Shown here one piece after another: positions 26,722-35,230 of a stretch of DNA of 64,000 nucleotides (positions are counted from its first letter, which is position 1; each line of letters begins with the position of its first letter). The stretch is from Caldalkalibacillus uzonensis. Its GTDB lineage: Bacteria > Bacillota > Bacilli > Caldalkalibacillales > Caldalkalibacillaceae. The notes below the pieces were generated by a model. It was not told the DNA's origin. It made no database searches and worked only from the letters and a program-made list of their open reading frames with translations. The translations under genes were made by a program, and so were the position numbers. The DNA is taken from contig NZ_JAUSUQ010000010.1 in NCBI RefSeq assembly GCF_030814135.1, forward strand, positions 62,001-126,000, written 5' to 3'.

Positions 26722-27480
26722 ATGCGTTTAAAAGGCAAAGTTTGTGTGGTCACTGGTTCTAGTATGGGGATTGGTGAGACTATCGCCGAGCGGTTTGCTC
26801 AAGAAGGTGCTAAAGTTGTTGTGAACTCCCGAAGTGAAGAACGGGCCCAAAAAACCGCTTCAAGGTTAAAAGAAATGGGGTATGATGTGACACCTATTGC
26901 AGCAGATATGTCTATTAAACAACAGGCGGATATGCTGGTGGAAAAAACTGTGGAGCAATATGGTAAAATTGACGTTTTTGTTAATAATGCTGGGATCAAC
27001 CGTATTGCGCCTTCATTAGAATTGAGTGAAGAAGATTGGCGTGCGGTGATTGATACTAATCTGACGGGAGTATTTTTTGGGTCACAAGCTGCTGGAAAGT
27101 ATATGCAAGATAGAGGGGGTTCAATTATCAATATGACTTCTATCTTTGGTCAAGTGTGTGTCCCCATGAGAGCAGCTTATAGCTCAGCCAAACATGGAAT
27201 TATTGGATTGACAAAGGTTCTTGCCGTGGAGTGGGCAGAAAAAAACATTCGTGTAAATGCTGTAGCTCCCGCATATATCAAAACTCCATTAGACGAGACT
27301 GACCAGGAAACCGGGGGTTACGATGATAGTGATGTGATCAGACGTACTCCATTAAGGCGCTTTGGTTCAACAAAGGAAGTGGCTGATGTCTGCCTCTTTT
27401 TAGCTTCTGATGAGGCCAGTTATGTTACAGGTTCAGTGTATAATGTCGATGGTGGTTGGGTAGCCTATGGCGGGTGGTAG
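26722..27480 (+). CDS. SDR family oxidoreductase
   Basis: The ATG start at 26722 lies 11 nt after GGAGG (TTG 26719 is an alternative). The 252-aa SDR has TGSSMGIG, NNAG, Ser in NMTSIFGQ, Tyr/Lys in AYSSAKHG, and the end NVDGGWVAYGGW. It resembles the SDRs at 4437 and 13437, but its DNA is A+T-richer. It is 30 bp after the amino acid dehydrogenase. Its role in the operon is not clear. Confidence 0.83.
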   Translation: MRLKGKVCVVTGSSMGIGETIAERFAQEGAKVVVNSRSEERAQKTASRLKEMGYDVTPIAADMSIKQQADMLVEKTVEQYGKIDVFVNNAGINRIAPSLELSEEDWRAVIDTNLTGVFFGSQAAGKYMQDRGGSIINMTSIFGQVCVPMRAAYSSAKHGIIGLTKVLAVEWAEKNIRVNAVAPAYIKTPLDETDQETGGYDDSDVIRRTPLRRFGSTKEVADVCLFLASDEASYVTGSVYNVDGGWVAYGGW

Positions 27481-27627
27481 AACGGATTAAGATACCCTAA
27501 AATTCAACACTGGAGTAGACTTCAACAAGAAAGGTGGTGATAAGTGTCTTGGATATTTTGGTACCATCGCACAAAATGTCGACTTTTAGGCAAATAGTTG
27601 CAATATGAACAGCGAGGAGGAATGACG

Positions 27628-27981
27628 GTGAACGTCAGTTTGTTTAAGGAAGCGGATTATCAGTATGAGCCTTTGGAGGGAACGATTGGTGTTGGTTATG
27701 CTGAAATTACCCGTTTCGTCAGGGATGAGATTTCATCTACATTGGGCGGCGGAATAGTTAAAATGAAGACATGTAAGTTTCCATGGACGGTAAGATATGA
27801 TGAAGTGATCTATGTCATTGAAGGAGAGGTCATTATTCACTTTGATGGCAAAAAGTTGGTAGGTCAAAAAGGTGACTCATTCTTTATTGAAAAAGGTTCT
27901 CCTATTGTATACGAATCTCTTTCTGAAAGTTCATTTTTCTTTTCTTTATACCCCGCAAACTGGAGGAAGAAGGAAGTTTAG
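27628..27981 (+). CDS. Cupin domain protein, EutQ-like
   Basis: GTG 27628 is chosen because AGGAGG (27615-27620) is 7 nt upstream; ATG 27622 would be only 1 nt from it. The 117-aa single cupin has VIYVIEGEVIIHFDGKK and GDSFFIEKGSPIVYES, resembling the EutQ ethanolamine-utilisation cupin. Few His ligands remain, so metal-dependent catalysis is uncertain. No other eut genes are present. Function unknown. Confidence 0.7.
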   Translation: MNVSLFKEADYQYEPLEGTIGVGYAEITRFVRDEISSTLGGGIVKMKTCKFPWTVRYDEVIYVIEGEVIIHFDGKKLVGQKGDSFFIEKGSPIVYESLSESSFFFSLYPANWRKKEV

Positions 27982-28044
27982 AAATATACCCTAATTTTTC
28001 TGAAGAATATATATTTTTAAAACCATTATCTGGGAGGCGGTAAG

Positions 28045-28206
28045 ATGACATTTGGGATTTTTATAAGTCTAATAGGCTTTCCTATTGCTGTCTTGATTGT
28101 TACTTTCTTGTGTTATTGGGATATTGAGAGGAAGTACAAAGAACAAAACAAATCGGGACTAGAACGTGGCCCTGTGTCCAGTGAAGAAGGAGGGATATCT
28201 TCATGA
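28045..28206 (+). CDS. Small membrane protein (53 aa) coupled to the symporter
   Basis: ATG 28045 follows GGGAGGCGG at good spacing. The product begins MTFGIFISLIGFPIAVLIV, one transmembrane helix, then CYWDIERKYKEQ and a polar C-terminal tail. Its stop overlaps the symporter start as ATGA (28203-28206), implying translational coupling. Short single-helix proteins directly upstream of sodium:solute symporters are a recurring arrangement and are presumed accessory subunits. The protein is below usual gene-calling length limits. Confidence 0.75.
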   Translation: MTFGIFISLIGFPIAVLIVTFLCYWDIERKYKEQNKSGLERGPVSSEEGGISS

Positions 28207-29729
28207 GTACGCATCCCCTAACCATCACTGTTTTTATCTTATATCTCATCATGCTAATCGTAATAGGCATTGCCAGTGCAAAGAAAAGTTCTGGAGGATT
28301 GATAAGTTTCTTCCTAGCTGGAAGAGGTTTGGGAAAGTGGACTGTAGCGCTAAGTGCTGTCAGTTCTGGACGTAGTAGCTGGCTGGTTTTAGGAGTAACC
28401 GGAATTGCTTATTTAAACGGATTACAAGCCGTGTGGACGGTAGCAGGTTATATCTTTGTGGAGATCTTTATGTTTTTCTATGCTGCCAGACGCTTTAGGA
28501 AGTACAGTGAGCAGAGTGGGAGTATAACCATTCCCGATATCTTAGAAACCAGGTATCAGGATAAAACAAGGGTGTTAAGAATAACAAGCTCTTTAATCTT
28601 AATTTTCTTTATGATTGCTTATGTTGGCAGTCAAATTGTGGCAGGAGGGACAGCGTTTTCAGGAGGTTTAGGTCTCTCTCAAAATGGGGGCATGTGGTTA
28701 ACTGCAATAATCTTACTCCTGTATACGATGCTTGGCGGCTTTCACGCTGTATCTAAAACCGATTTGGTGCAAGCGATCTTTATGCTTCTCTCTCTCGTTA
28801 TTTTGCCCATCATCGCTATTATAAATATTGGCGGGTTTGGGCCGGTCTTAGAGGCCATGTATGCTCAAGGGTCAAGTTTTACAGCCCCATTCTCGTTTGC
28901 TATTGGTACAATCATTAATTTGGTTGGTATTGGTTTGGCTAGTCCCGGCAATCCACATATATTGGTCCGTTACATGTCCTTGAAAAGTCTTAAAGAAATG
29001 AGTCAAGCGGCTATCATTGGAACGTTATGGAATTTGGCTATGGCCTATGGGGCTATTATGATCGGGTTTGTCGGTCGAGCTTACTTTCCGGACATTAGTA
29101 TGCTACCTAATGAAAACCATGAAGCCATCTTTACTACATTGGGTCAAACAGTCCTTGATCCCTTTACCTTTGGTATCTTAGTTGTTGCGATTCTTGCCGC
29201 TATCATGTCCAGTGCTGATAGCCAATTATTAGTTGGTTCAAGTGTGATCGTGCGCGACATATATGACAAGATATTTAGAAAAGGGAAGGAAATCTCTGAA
29301 GCCAAATTAACATTATATAGTAGATTGTCCACTGTCGTTATAATGCTTTTGGCGGTTTGGTTGGCTTTTTCCTTTCAAGAGTTCGTTTTCTGGATGGTAT
29401 TGTTTGCCTTCGGGGGACTTGGCGCATGTTTTGGGCCAGCCTTACTCTTATCCTTTTATTGGAAAGGAACAACAAAACAGGGTATTTTATGGGGTATGAT
29501 TGCGGGCTTAATTACAGTTATATTAGTCAAGCAACAGCCTCAATGGACCTATGCTTTTCTACCAGATATAAAGGCCTTAGTGGGCAAAATTATGTTTGGT
29601 GTCACATATGAAGCTGTCCCCGGAGTGATTATAGCTACCCTGGTTATCATTGTCGTGAGTAAATTCACCAAAAAACCTGATAATGCGGTACAGATTGTGG
29701 ATGATTTGTCCTCATATAGGATTGATTAA
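28203..29729 (+). CDS. Sodium:solute symporter family transporter
   Basis: A 508-aa polytopic membrane protein of the SSS family (PutP/PanF-like), with about 13 hydrophobic segments. Family features include FFLAGRGLGKWTVALS near the N-terminus, TMLGGFHAVSKTDLVQAIFM, and the sodium-site region ILAAIMSSADSQLLVGSS. It would import an organic solute with Na+. In this operon an amino acid or its 2-oxoacid is the likely cargo. It is coupled to the small membrane protein upstream. Confidence 0.92.
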   Translation: MSTHPLTITVFILYLIMLIVIGIASAKKSSGGLISFFLAGRGLGKWTVALSAVSSGRSSWLVLGVTGIAYLNGLQAVWTVAGYIFVEIFMFFYAARRFRKYSEQSGSITIPDILETRYQDKTRVLRITSSLILIFFMIAYVGSQIVAGGTAFSGGLGLSQNGGMWLTAIILLLYTMLGGFHAVSKTDLVQAIFMLLSLVILPIIAIINIGGFGPVLEAMYAQGSSFTAPFSFAIGTIINLVGIGLASPGNPHILVRYMSLKSLKEMSQAAIIGTLWNLAMAYGAIMIGFVGRAYFPDISMLPNENHEAIFTTLGQTVLDPFTFGILVVAILAAIMSSADSQLLVGSSVIVRDIYDKIFRKGKEISEAKLTLYSRLSTVVIMLLAVWLAFSFQEFVFWMVLFAFGGLGACFGPALLLSFYWKGTTKQGILWGMIAGLITVILVKQQPQWTYAFLPDIKALVGKIMFGVTYEAVPGVIIATLVIIVVSKFTKKPDNAVQIVDDLSSYRID

Positions 29730-29734
29730 ACAGG

Positions 29735-30001
29735 ATGTTTGGCTCGAGATCAGAGCAGTTGAAAAGGTTTCTCACCTTAAGAAAGTAGAGGAGTTGCACG
29801 GTAAGATTTGGAGTCCGAATGTAAAGGTGCCTGTGCCTCACTTGATCGCAGTTTCTCATAATGGTGGCCTCATATTGGGGTGCCTTCCGTAATGAAGAAA
29901 TGATCGGCTTCTTGAAAAGTTTGCCAGCAATAAGTGACAGTGGAATATATTTGTTTTATCAATTGTGGAACTTGCATGACTTTTACTTAGCTCTTAAATA
30001 G
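29735..30001 (+). pseudogene. Remnant of a GNAT-family acetyltransferase (COG3375-like)
   Basis: In one frame LEIRAVEKVSHLKKVEELHG, then IWSPNVKVPVPHLIAVSHNG and GLILG match the N-terminus of predicted GNAT acetyltransferases. The frame then stops. Removing one G from the GGGG run near 29877-29881 restores LGAFRNEEMIGF in the next frame, which runs to 30001 and then degenerates. The acetyl-CoA-binding core is missing. The start codon is also doubtful. It fills the gap between the symporter and malic enzyme. Confidence 0.55.
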
Positions 30002-30023
30002 TTTTCTAGGGGGAGGATTCTAA

Positions 30024-31295
30024 ATGAATACTAATGACAGCGATATGCTTCTATTGGATAAAACGCAAGAGGAGGCGCTTCTTTTACACAGCCAGTGTAA
30101 GGGAAAACTAGAAATATCCTCAAAGGTTAGACTTACTAATCAAAAGGATTTAAGTTTGGCATACTCTCCAGGGGTAGCTGAGCCATGCAAAGAAATATTT
30201 AAAGCACCACATAAGGTGTACGATTATACAATGAAAGGTAACATGGTCGCCATTGTAACCAATGGAACGTCTGTATTAGGGTTGGGGAATATAGGCCCTC
30301 AAGCAGCCCTGCCGGTTATGGAAGGAAAGTCCGTATTATTTAAAAGTTTTGCTGGAGTTGATGCGTTTCCAATATGTATAGATTCAACTGATATTGATAA
30401 GATTGTTTCCACTGTGAAAATGCTTGAACCAACATTTGGTGGTGTCAACTTAGAGGATATTTCGGCACCAAGCTGTTTTGAGATTGAAGAGCGGTTAAAA
30501 AAGGGGATGGGCATTCCTGTTTTTCATGATGATCAACATGGAACGGCCATTGTCACCTTAGCTGGATTGATAAACGCACTTAAGCTTACAAATAGATCAT
30601 TAACAAATATTAGGGTTGTTGTCAATGGTGCGGGAGCAGCTGGTATTGCCATCATAAAGTTGCTTAAACATTTTGGTGTTAAAGATATAATGATGTGCGA
30701 TTCAAAGGGAGCCGTCTTTGAAGGGCGACCTTATGGAATGAACGCAATGAAAAGAGAAGTGTCTCAATTTACTAATCTAGAGAAAAAACAAGGATCGTTA
30801 CAGGATATTATTGTAGGTGCAGACGTGTTTATTGGAGTATCTGTCGCAGGTGCTCTTACCCCAGAAATGATTAAGAGTATGAACAAAGACCCGATTATTT
30901 TTGCCTTGGCTAACCCCATACCTGAAGTCATGCCTGATGTTGCCAAAAAAGCTGGGGCAAAAATCATTGCAACTGGTCGCTCTGATTTTCCGAATCAAAT
31001 TAACAATGTGCTTGCTTTCCCCGGGATCTTCAGAGGTGCACTTGACGTAAATGCGTCTGAAATCAATGAACGAATGAAAGAGGCAGCAGTATATGCGATT
31101 GCTTCGCTTGTTAGCGATGAAGAGTTGAGGGAGGACTATGTGATTCCTTCTCCTTTCGATGGTCGTGTTGCACCTGCGGTGGCTTCTGCTGTAGCAAAAG
31201 CTGCTATGGAGACCGGTGTTGCTAGGAAAAAAGTTAATCCTATGGAAGTTCTGCAAAATACAAAACAGATGGCAACAATTAGTCGTGATGGATAA
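30024..31295 (+). CDS. Malic enzyme (malate dehydrogenase, oxaloacetate-decarboxylating)
   Basis: A 423-aa short-form malic enzyme. DLSLAYSPGVAEPC holds the catalytic Tyr. TNGTSVLGLGNIGPQAALPV and GKSVLFKSFAGVDAFPI (catalytic Lys region) follow, then metal ligands in EDISAPSCFEIE and DDQHGT, and the NAD(P) motif VVNGAGAAGIAI. It converts malate to pyruvate and CO2 with NAD(P) reduction. The gene belongs to the A+T-rich block and has a strong RBS (GGGGGAGG). It may balance C4 acids produced from the imported amino acid. Confidence 0.93.
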   Translation: MNTNDSDMLLLDKTQEEALLLHSQCKGKLEISSKVRLTNQKDLSLAYSPGVAEPCKEIFKAPHKVYDYTMKGNMVAIVTNGTSVLGLGNIGPQAALPVMEGKSVLFKSFAGVDAFPICIDSTDIDKIVSTVKMLEPTFGGVNLEDISAPSCFEIEERLKKGMGIPVFHDDQHGTAIVTLAGLINALKLTNRSLTNIRVVVNGAGAAGIAIIKLLKHFGVKDIMMCDSKGAVFEGRPYGMNAMKREVSQFTNLEKKQGSLQDIIVGADVFIGVSVAGALTPEMIKSMNKDPIIFALANPIPEVMPDVAKKAGAKIIATGRSDFPNQINNVLAFPGIFRGALDVNASEINERMKEAAVYAIASLVSDEELREDYVIPSPFDGRVAPAVASAVAKAAMETGVARKKVNPMEVLQNTKQMATISRDG

Positions 31296-31322
31296 TAGTG
31301 TGTGCAAGGGTATGGTTTCCCT

Positions 31323-31364
31323 ATGATACTGAGTCTAGAAGAAAAGGCTAACATCGAGTATCAT
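31323..31364. promoter_or_regulatory. Inverted repeat upstream of the GntR regulator
   Basis: ATGATACT (31323-31330) and AGTATCAT (31357-31364) form a perfect 8-bp inverted repeat with a 26-bp spacer. No T-tract follows. It could be an autoregulatory operator of the downstream GntR gene. Confidence 0.35.
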
Positions 31365-31427
31365 AAGACTAAAGGTATTCGCACCTGCGGTATTTAACAG
31401 GAATGACGGTTGAAAAGGTGATGGCCC

Positions 31428-32087
31428 ATGGATTCCGAAATTAAAGTAGATAATCGGAATTTAAGTGAACAGATATATCTTTACTTAAAAAATAAAATAG
31501 TAAACAATGTGTTAAAACCAGGCGAAAGAATAGATTATAATGAGATATCCAAGGAGCTGGGCGTCAGCAAAACCCCTCTACGTGACGCCCTTCATCTTTT
31601 ACAACGGGATGGCTTAGTTGAGGTGAGAAGTCGTTCTGGCACATTTGTAAATATTCCCCGCGCCAAGGATATAGAAGAAATTTTCGACATAAGAAAAGCT
31701 CTAGAAAAACAAGCTATTGAGACGGCCATCAAAAGAATACCCAAACAAGTGTTGGAGGAATTGTTGGCTAATGCCGAAACAGCTGAGAAAGCCATTGATG
31801 CTGGTGATTTTCAAACTTTTTTTGCCTCAGATCGACATTTGCATAAAACTCTGGTGAAATATTCCAACAACCAAAGGCTGATAAAAATAATGGAATCTCT
31901 TGAAGCACAAATCGCCTGGATTGGGGTTATTATTGCCAAGACCTCTGAAAGACCGCGTCAAGCTAACGAAAGTCACATACAAATTATCCATGCCTTATTA
32001 GACGGGGATACCAAACACGCCCAGCATCTCATGGAAAAACACATTGAAGAGATCAAACAGATGACTTTACACGATTTCCAAAATTAG
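31428..32087 (+). CDS. GntR family transcriptional regulator (FadR/FCD subfamily)
   Basis: A 219-aa protein. The winged HTH (about residues 10-75) has PGERIDYNEISKELGVSKTP and LRDALHLLQRDGLVEV. The all-helical FCD ligand-binding domain follows (FDIRKALEKQAIETA, FHxxL-like DRHLHKTLVKYSNNQRL, and a C-terminal His in ESHIQIIHALLDGD), typically a metal-dependent carboxylate sensor. It closes the A+T-rich catabolic block and probably represses it in the absence of substrate. Its stop overlaps the convergent pseudogene by 4 nt. Confidence 0.9.
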   Translation: MDSEIKVDNRNLSEQIYLYLKNKIVNNVLKPGERIDYNEISKELGVSKTPLRDALHLLQRDGLVEVRSRSGTFVNIPRAKDIEEIFDIRKALEKQAIETAIKRIPKQVLEELLANAETAEKAIDAGDFQTFFASDRHLHKTLVKYSNNQRLIKIMESLEAQIAWIGVIIAKTSERPRQANESHIQIIHALLDGDTKHAQHLMEKHIEEIKQMTLHDFQN

Positions 32088-32963
32088 ATTCTAGTTTGCT
32101 TAAATGATCCCGCTACCGGCTGCTTTCTGATTTTTCCGTGGTAAAAGAGAATGAGCAGAATAACCACCAGCGTAGCCAGAAAGCCAGATAGTCCTGTTGC
32201 GCCGTTGATGAGATCGTTTCCGCCCCGGATCATGATCAAGGGCAAACCGAACAATGCGTTGATGGTGCCGTGTAAAATGGAAGCTGCAACAACAGACCCC
32301 GATTTAAAGCGGATATAGGTGTGCAAAATGGAATGTAAGACACAGAAAATGATCATCATGCCCACCTCGATCACCCGATGTTCGGGGTAATTGTGGCCAA
32401 AGAGCACGATAAGTGGGGCATGCCAAATCCCTCAAATGACGCCAATAAACAGTGAAGCTTTCCAAAAGCCCAGCGGCTGGCAAGCTTTTAGTAAATATCC
32501 TCGCCAGCCTAATTCTTCACCAAAGGCAAAGAGAGCATTGATGGTTAAGCCAGCGATTAAACCTTGTATCAGTCCCAGCCAGAAGGGATGGATGGCAGGC
32601 ATCTGCTCTTTCATTTGGGCCAGTTGTTCTTCACTTAATTGACCTTCCAGTCTTTCAAAAAAGCCACCCATGTCCGGCGAGTAGTGAACCTGGGGAAAGA
32701 GCAGGTTGACCCCCGGGGTCAGGATCACAATGACGACAGGTAAGAGCCAGGCGACGATAAAATACCGATTGATTCGAAAGGAGATACCCAAGTCTTTGAT
32801 CCTAGCCCTATCTTTCTTTAGTCAAGACAATAGCTGCGCTCATAGGGAACAGCATATAACCCATGGCCAATACGGTCACTGCGCCGGGGCTGGGTGTTGG
32901 AAGAAGCAGTATAAACAGAACAACCAAAGACCAGCTGAGGACAAAGGTCAGCCCAATGAAACG
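32084..32963 (-). pseudogene. CPBP family intramembrane metalloprotease, disrupted
   Basis: Three consecutive segments of one CPBP (Abi) protein are readable. The N-terminal RFIGLTFVLSWSLVVLFILL (32963 downwards) lacks a start codon. A 1-nt insertion near 32822 in an A-run shifts the frame before KDRARIKDLGISFRIN. The core GEELGWRGYLLKA, with the catalytic Glu-Glu, is intact. An in-frame TGA at about 32429-32431 replaces the Trp of GVIWGIWHAP. The C-terminal helices (FCVLHSILHTYIRFKSGSVV) continue to 32084. Three independent lesions make this a pseudogene. Confidence 0.85.
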
Positions 32964-33256
32964 CTATACTTTGCGCCACTGTCGTGCGTCAATCTTAACT
33001 CTCCTTTCCGTCACTTTTCCGATGACGGTTATTTTTTCTGGTTGCTCCTCCTGTAATTCTGGTTTCTCCTGTTGCAAGTCGATGGTGGCTGTATATCTGC
33101 CTTTTGAACCGGGGAGGCGCCCGGCCTGCTTGGCCTGCTCACGTAAAAGATACTCTATATGCGCGTTGACACTGCGGGACTCATCCTGGGCCCATTTTTG
33201 CAAGATCTCATATAACTGAGGATCAAGTCGGAGGGGGAAGCTCTTTTTTTCGGCAT
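32964..33256 (-). pseudogene. Ribbon-helix-helix (Arc-type) DNA-binding protein, 5' frameshift
   Basis: The readable protein is KKSFPLRLDPQLYEILQKWA, then DESRSVNAHIEYLLREQAK and a basic C-terminal half ending ARQWRKV. This is the beta strand plus two helices of Arc/MetJ-type regulators. The only good start (ATG 33256, AAGGGG upstream) is out of frame by one base in a run of seven A. Eight A would give MPKKKSFPLRLDP. No alternative start exists in the open frame before TTG 33203. It is upstream of, and abuts, the CPBP pseudogene. A sequencing error in the homopolymer is possible. Confidence 0.6.
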
Positions 33257-33330
33257 CGAACCCCTTGCTTAATATAAACTTCCAGCATTAACCACAGGTT
33301 GAGTCCCTCGTTCAGAGATGATGGCCACCA

Positions 33331-33486
33331 TCAGGTTATTTCACTAAGCCATTCTAATCCTCCTCGTATAATTTGTTTAGAAGCTTCTTTTGAGGCAATT
33401 TCCAGTTGATCCGGACAACTAGAAATGCCTCTATCCAAATTTCCAGATCCCGATTCTGTAATGAGATGGCCTGTGTGCTTTCTCAT
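33331..33486 (-). CDS. Possible small ORF (51 aa), unknown
   Basis: A minus-strand ATG ORF encodes a polar peptide ending RGGLEWLSEIT. There is no clear RBS and I recognise no family. Its start lies inside the inverted repeat 33477-33540. It may be chance or a gene remnant. Confidence 0.2.
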   Translation of the reverse strand: MRKHTGHLITESGSGNLDRGISSCPDQLEIASKEASKQIIRGGLEWLSEIT

Positions 33487-33540
33487 CCCAAATTTCATTT
33501 AGCTTTACCCTTCTTTTTCATCCCTGCGGGATGAGAAAGC
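33477..33540. repeat. 13-bp inverted repeat with internal hairpin
   Basis: GCTTTCTCATCCC (33477-33489) is the exact reverse complement of GGGATGAGAAAGC (33528-33540). The right arm also forms a small CATCCC-TGC-GGGATG hairpin. It lies in the 450-bp region without a convincing gene upstream of the IS110 transposase remnant and may mark an old mobile element. Confidence 0.5.
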
Positions 33541-33801
33541 CACAGCGTAGCTGCTTGCCCTTGACCGGAGCCTGATGGCCTGCCCTCTTAACAACTTCAT
33601 ATCGTCATGGTTTCCAGATGTGTCGTGACGCATCGTAGTTGGAACTATTTTTTATGGAATCTCAGACTTGCCTGTGGGACAATGGGATCGACAAGCTTTT
33701 CTCAGGATATTTCTGATCCTCCTTGCGGACCTCTTGAGGTACTGCTTTGAAAGCCTGCTACCCATGATCCACCATTAATTGACTAACCGCTGGTTGCGCC
33801 T

Positions 33802-33935
33802 TTTTCATGAAGGGGAGTAGCGCCCGTCATTGTCTTCATGAAAGATGAGTGCTGATGACGAGGCTGTTCTAGGTGGTTCCCATGGGCACCCAGGTCTGAG
33901 ATTAGTTTGATTAATGTGGTATTGGAGGTGAAACG
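33802..33935 (+). ncRNA. Candidate structured RNA region 5' of the IS110 transposase
   Basis: TTTTCATGAAGG (33802-33813) and CTTCATGAAAG (33834-33844) pair around a GC-rich loop. A further hairpin-like copy of the dispersed repeat lies at about 33860-33895. IS110-family elements are known to carry a bridge RNA in the noncoding end next to the transposase. Position and structure are suggestive only; no target- or donor-binding loop was identified. Confidence 0.25.
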
Positions 33936-34707
33936 ATGTCGAAAATGCTGGTTGGTATAGACGTGAGCTTACGCTCCCACCATGTGCAATGCATGGATGA
34001 GGCGGGAAGATCACTGGCCTCCTTTTCTGTTTCTAATGATCAAAACGGGGCAGACACCCTCATTAAACGGATGTTAGAAACCTCCGAAAAGGTAAATAGC
34101 CATATTCTTCAAATTGGTATGGAAGCCACATCAAACCTTGGATGGTATTTGGCTCATTACTTAAAAGATCAACTTCAAGGTTACGAGCCTAAACTAAAAG
34201 CTCAAATATACGTCTTGAATGCAAGGAAGGTCGCTCGCTTTAAAAAAGGCTATGATCACTTGCACAAGAACGACCGGATCGACGCCTGGGTCATTGCAGA
34301 CCACCTGCGTTTTAAAAGAACATGGTAAAAACCGTTTTGCTAACCCTGAAGAGATCGCTAAATATTTACAGAAGATCGCACGATCTTCATATCGATTAAA
34401 CAAAGTCATGGCGGATCCTGTTATGCCGGGTTAGTGTGGAACCAGCATCAATCTGGTGAGTTTGAAGCCGAAGAGACAGCGCGAGCCCAGACAGGCAATA
34501 AGTACCTTCGGTATTATCTCGTTCAAGTAGCTGATAAAGTCCGTCACCATGATTTCGAATACAAGTCCTTTTACCAAAAGAAGTTTGACGAAGTTCCTAA
34601 GCATCAACACAAACGAGCCCTCGTCCTTACCGCAAGAAAATTGGTAGGTTGGTATATGCGCTACTAAGCACCAACAAACTGTACACACCACCTGAAAGGA
34701 GAGATTA
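33936..34707 (+). pseudogene. IS110 family transposase, disrupted
   Basis: The N-terminal DEDD (RuvC-like) domain is intact to about residue 128: GIDVSLRSHHV (first Asp), GMEATSNLGWYL (Glu), KNDRIDAWVIADHLRF (last Asps). A frameshift near 34315 is followed by KEHGKNRFANPEEIAKYLQK. A large deletion near 34428 then joins the linker to YAGLVWNQHQSGEF, removing most of the C-terminal transposase_20 domain with its catalytic Ser region. A third shift near 34645 restores VYALLSTNKLYTPPERRD to the stop at 34707. The element cannot move by itself. Confidence 0.85.
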
Positions 34708-35010
34708 ACTTATCTTTACCAATTTCTTCTTCATTTTCCACCTCACCTTGGCAGAATACTTGTTTTGAAAATTCTGATTAAGAGTGAGTTCTATTTGGTG
34801 TACCCTTTTTTAGGGAAAAACACAGTTTTTCAAAAATTATTTTCCAATTTTCTTGGATAAAGCTCTTGACTTATTACCGCTGAGCTTAACAATGATGCGA
34901 TATTATATTTAATGAGATCACTTTTATATAAAACTATAAATACAATTTCTGATGACCGGATATGCTATGATGTAGATATAAAAACCGTTGGAGCGGGAGG
35001 GAAAAAGAGT
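34708..35010. other. Gene-free A+T-rich stretch
   Basis: No reading frame, hairpin or repeat of note was seen in about 300 bp after the IS110 remnant. A TATGAT hexamer at about 34967 could be a -10 element for the short ORFs that follow, without a clear -35. Confidence 0.4.
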
Positions 35011-35023
35011 ATGAATGGAGGGA

Positions 35024-35155
35024 ATGTTGCTTCCAGGGAAGACATTCTTGAGCAATTCCCTATACAGTAGGTTGGCAGAGGAGATTTATCTGCGTATTAA
35101 ACGTTATTATCCCTTGATGAAAAAATGGTTAGAACAAATGATGGACAAGGCTTAA
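35024..35155 (+). CDS. Possible small ORF (43 aa), unknown
   Basis: ATG 35024 follows GGAGG by only 2 nt. The product has a basic amphipathic middle (EEIYLRIKRYYPLMKKWLEQ). An overlapping alternative start (35011, better RBS) ends after 19 codons at 35070, so a frameshifted small gene is possible. No family recognised. Confidence 0.25.
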   Translation: MLLPGKTFLSNSLYSRLAEEIYLRIKRYYPLMKKWLEQMMDKA

Positions 35156-35173
35156 AGCAAAAAGACAAAATAA

Positions 35174-35207
35174 GGCTGTTCCAGGTGCATGGGCACGCGG
35201 AACAGCC
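35174..35207. terminator. Terminator hairpin, copy of a dispersed stem-loop
   Basis: GGCTGTTCC pairs with GGAACAGCC, and the loop pairs further (GTGC/GCAC). On the minus strand a T-rich tract follows, ending the zinc alcohol dehydrogenase transcript. The sequence is nearly the same as at 41686-41719. Confidence 0.8.
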
Positions 35208-35230
35208 TGTTGGACTTCTGAGCCATGTGC

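Noticed and set aside
27628-27981. Ethanolamine utilisation operon
   Set aside because: Only a EutQ-like cupin is present, with no eutBC, shell proteins or other eut genes.
32391-33219. Plus-strand open frames opposite the CPBP/RHH genes
   Set aside because: They are low-complexity shadows. The minus-strand readings match known families across the lesions.
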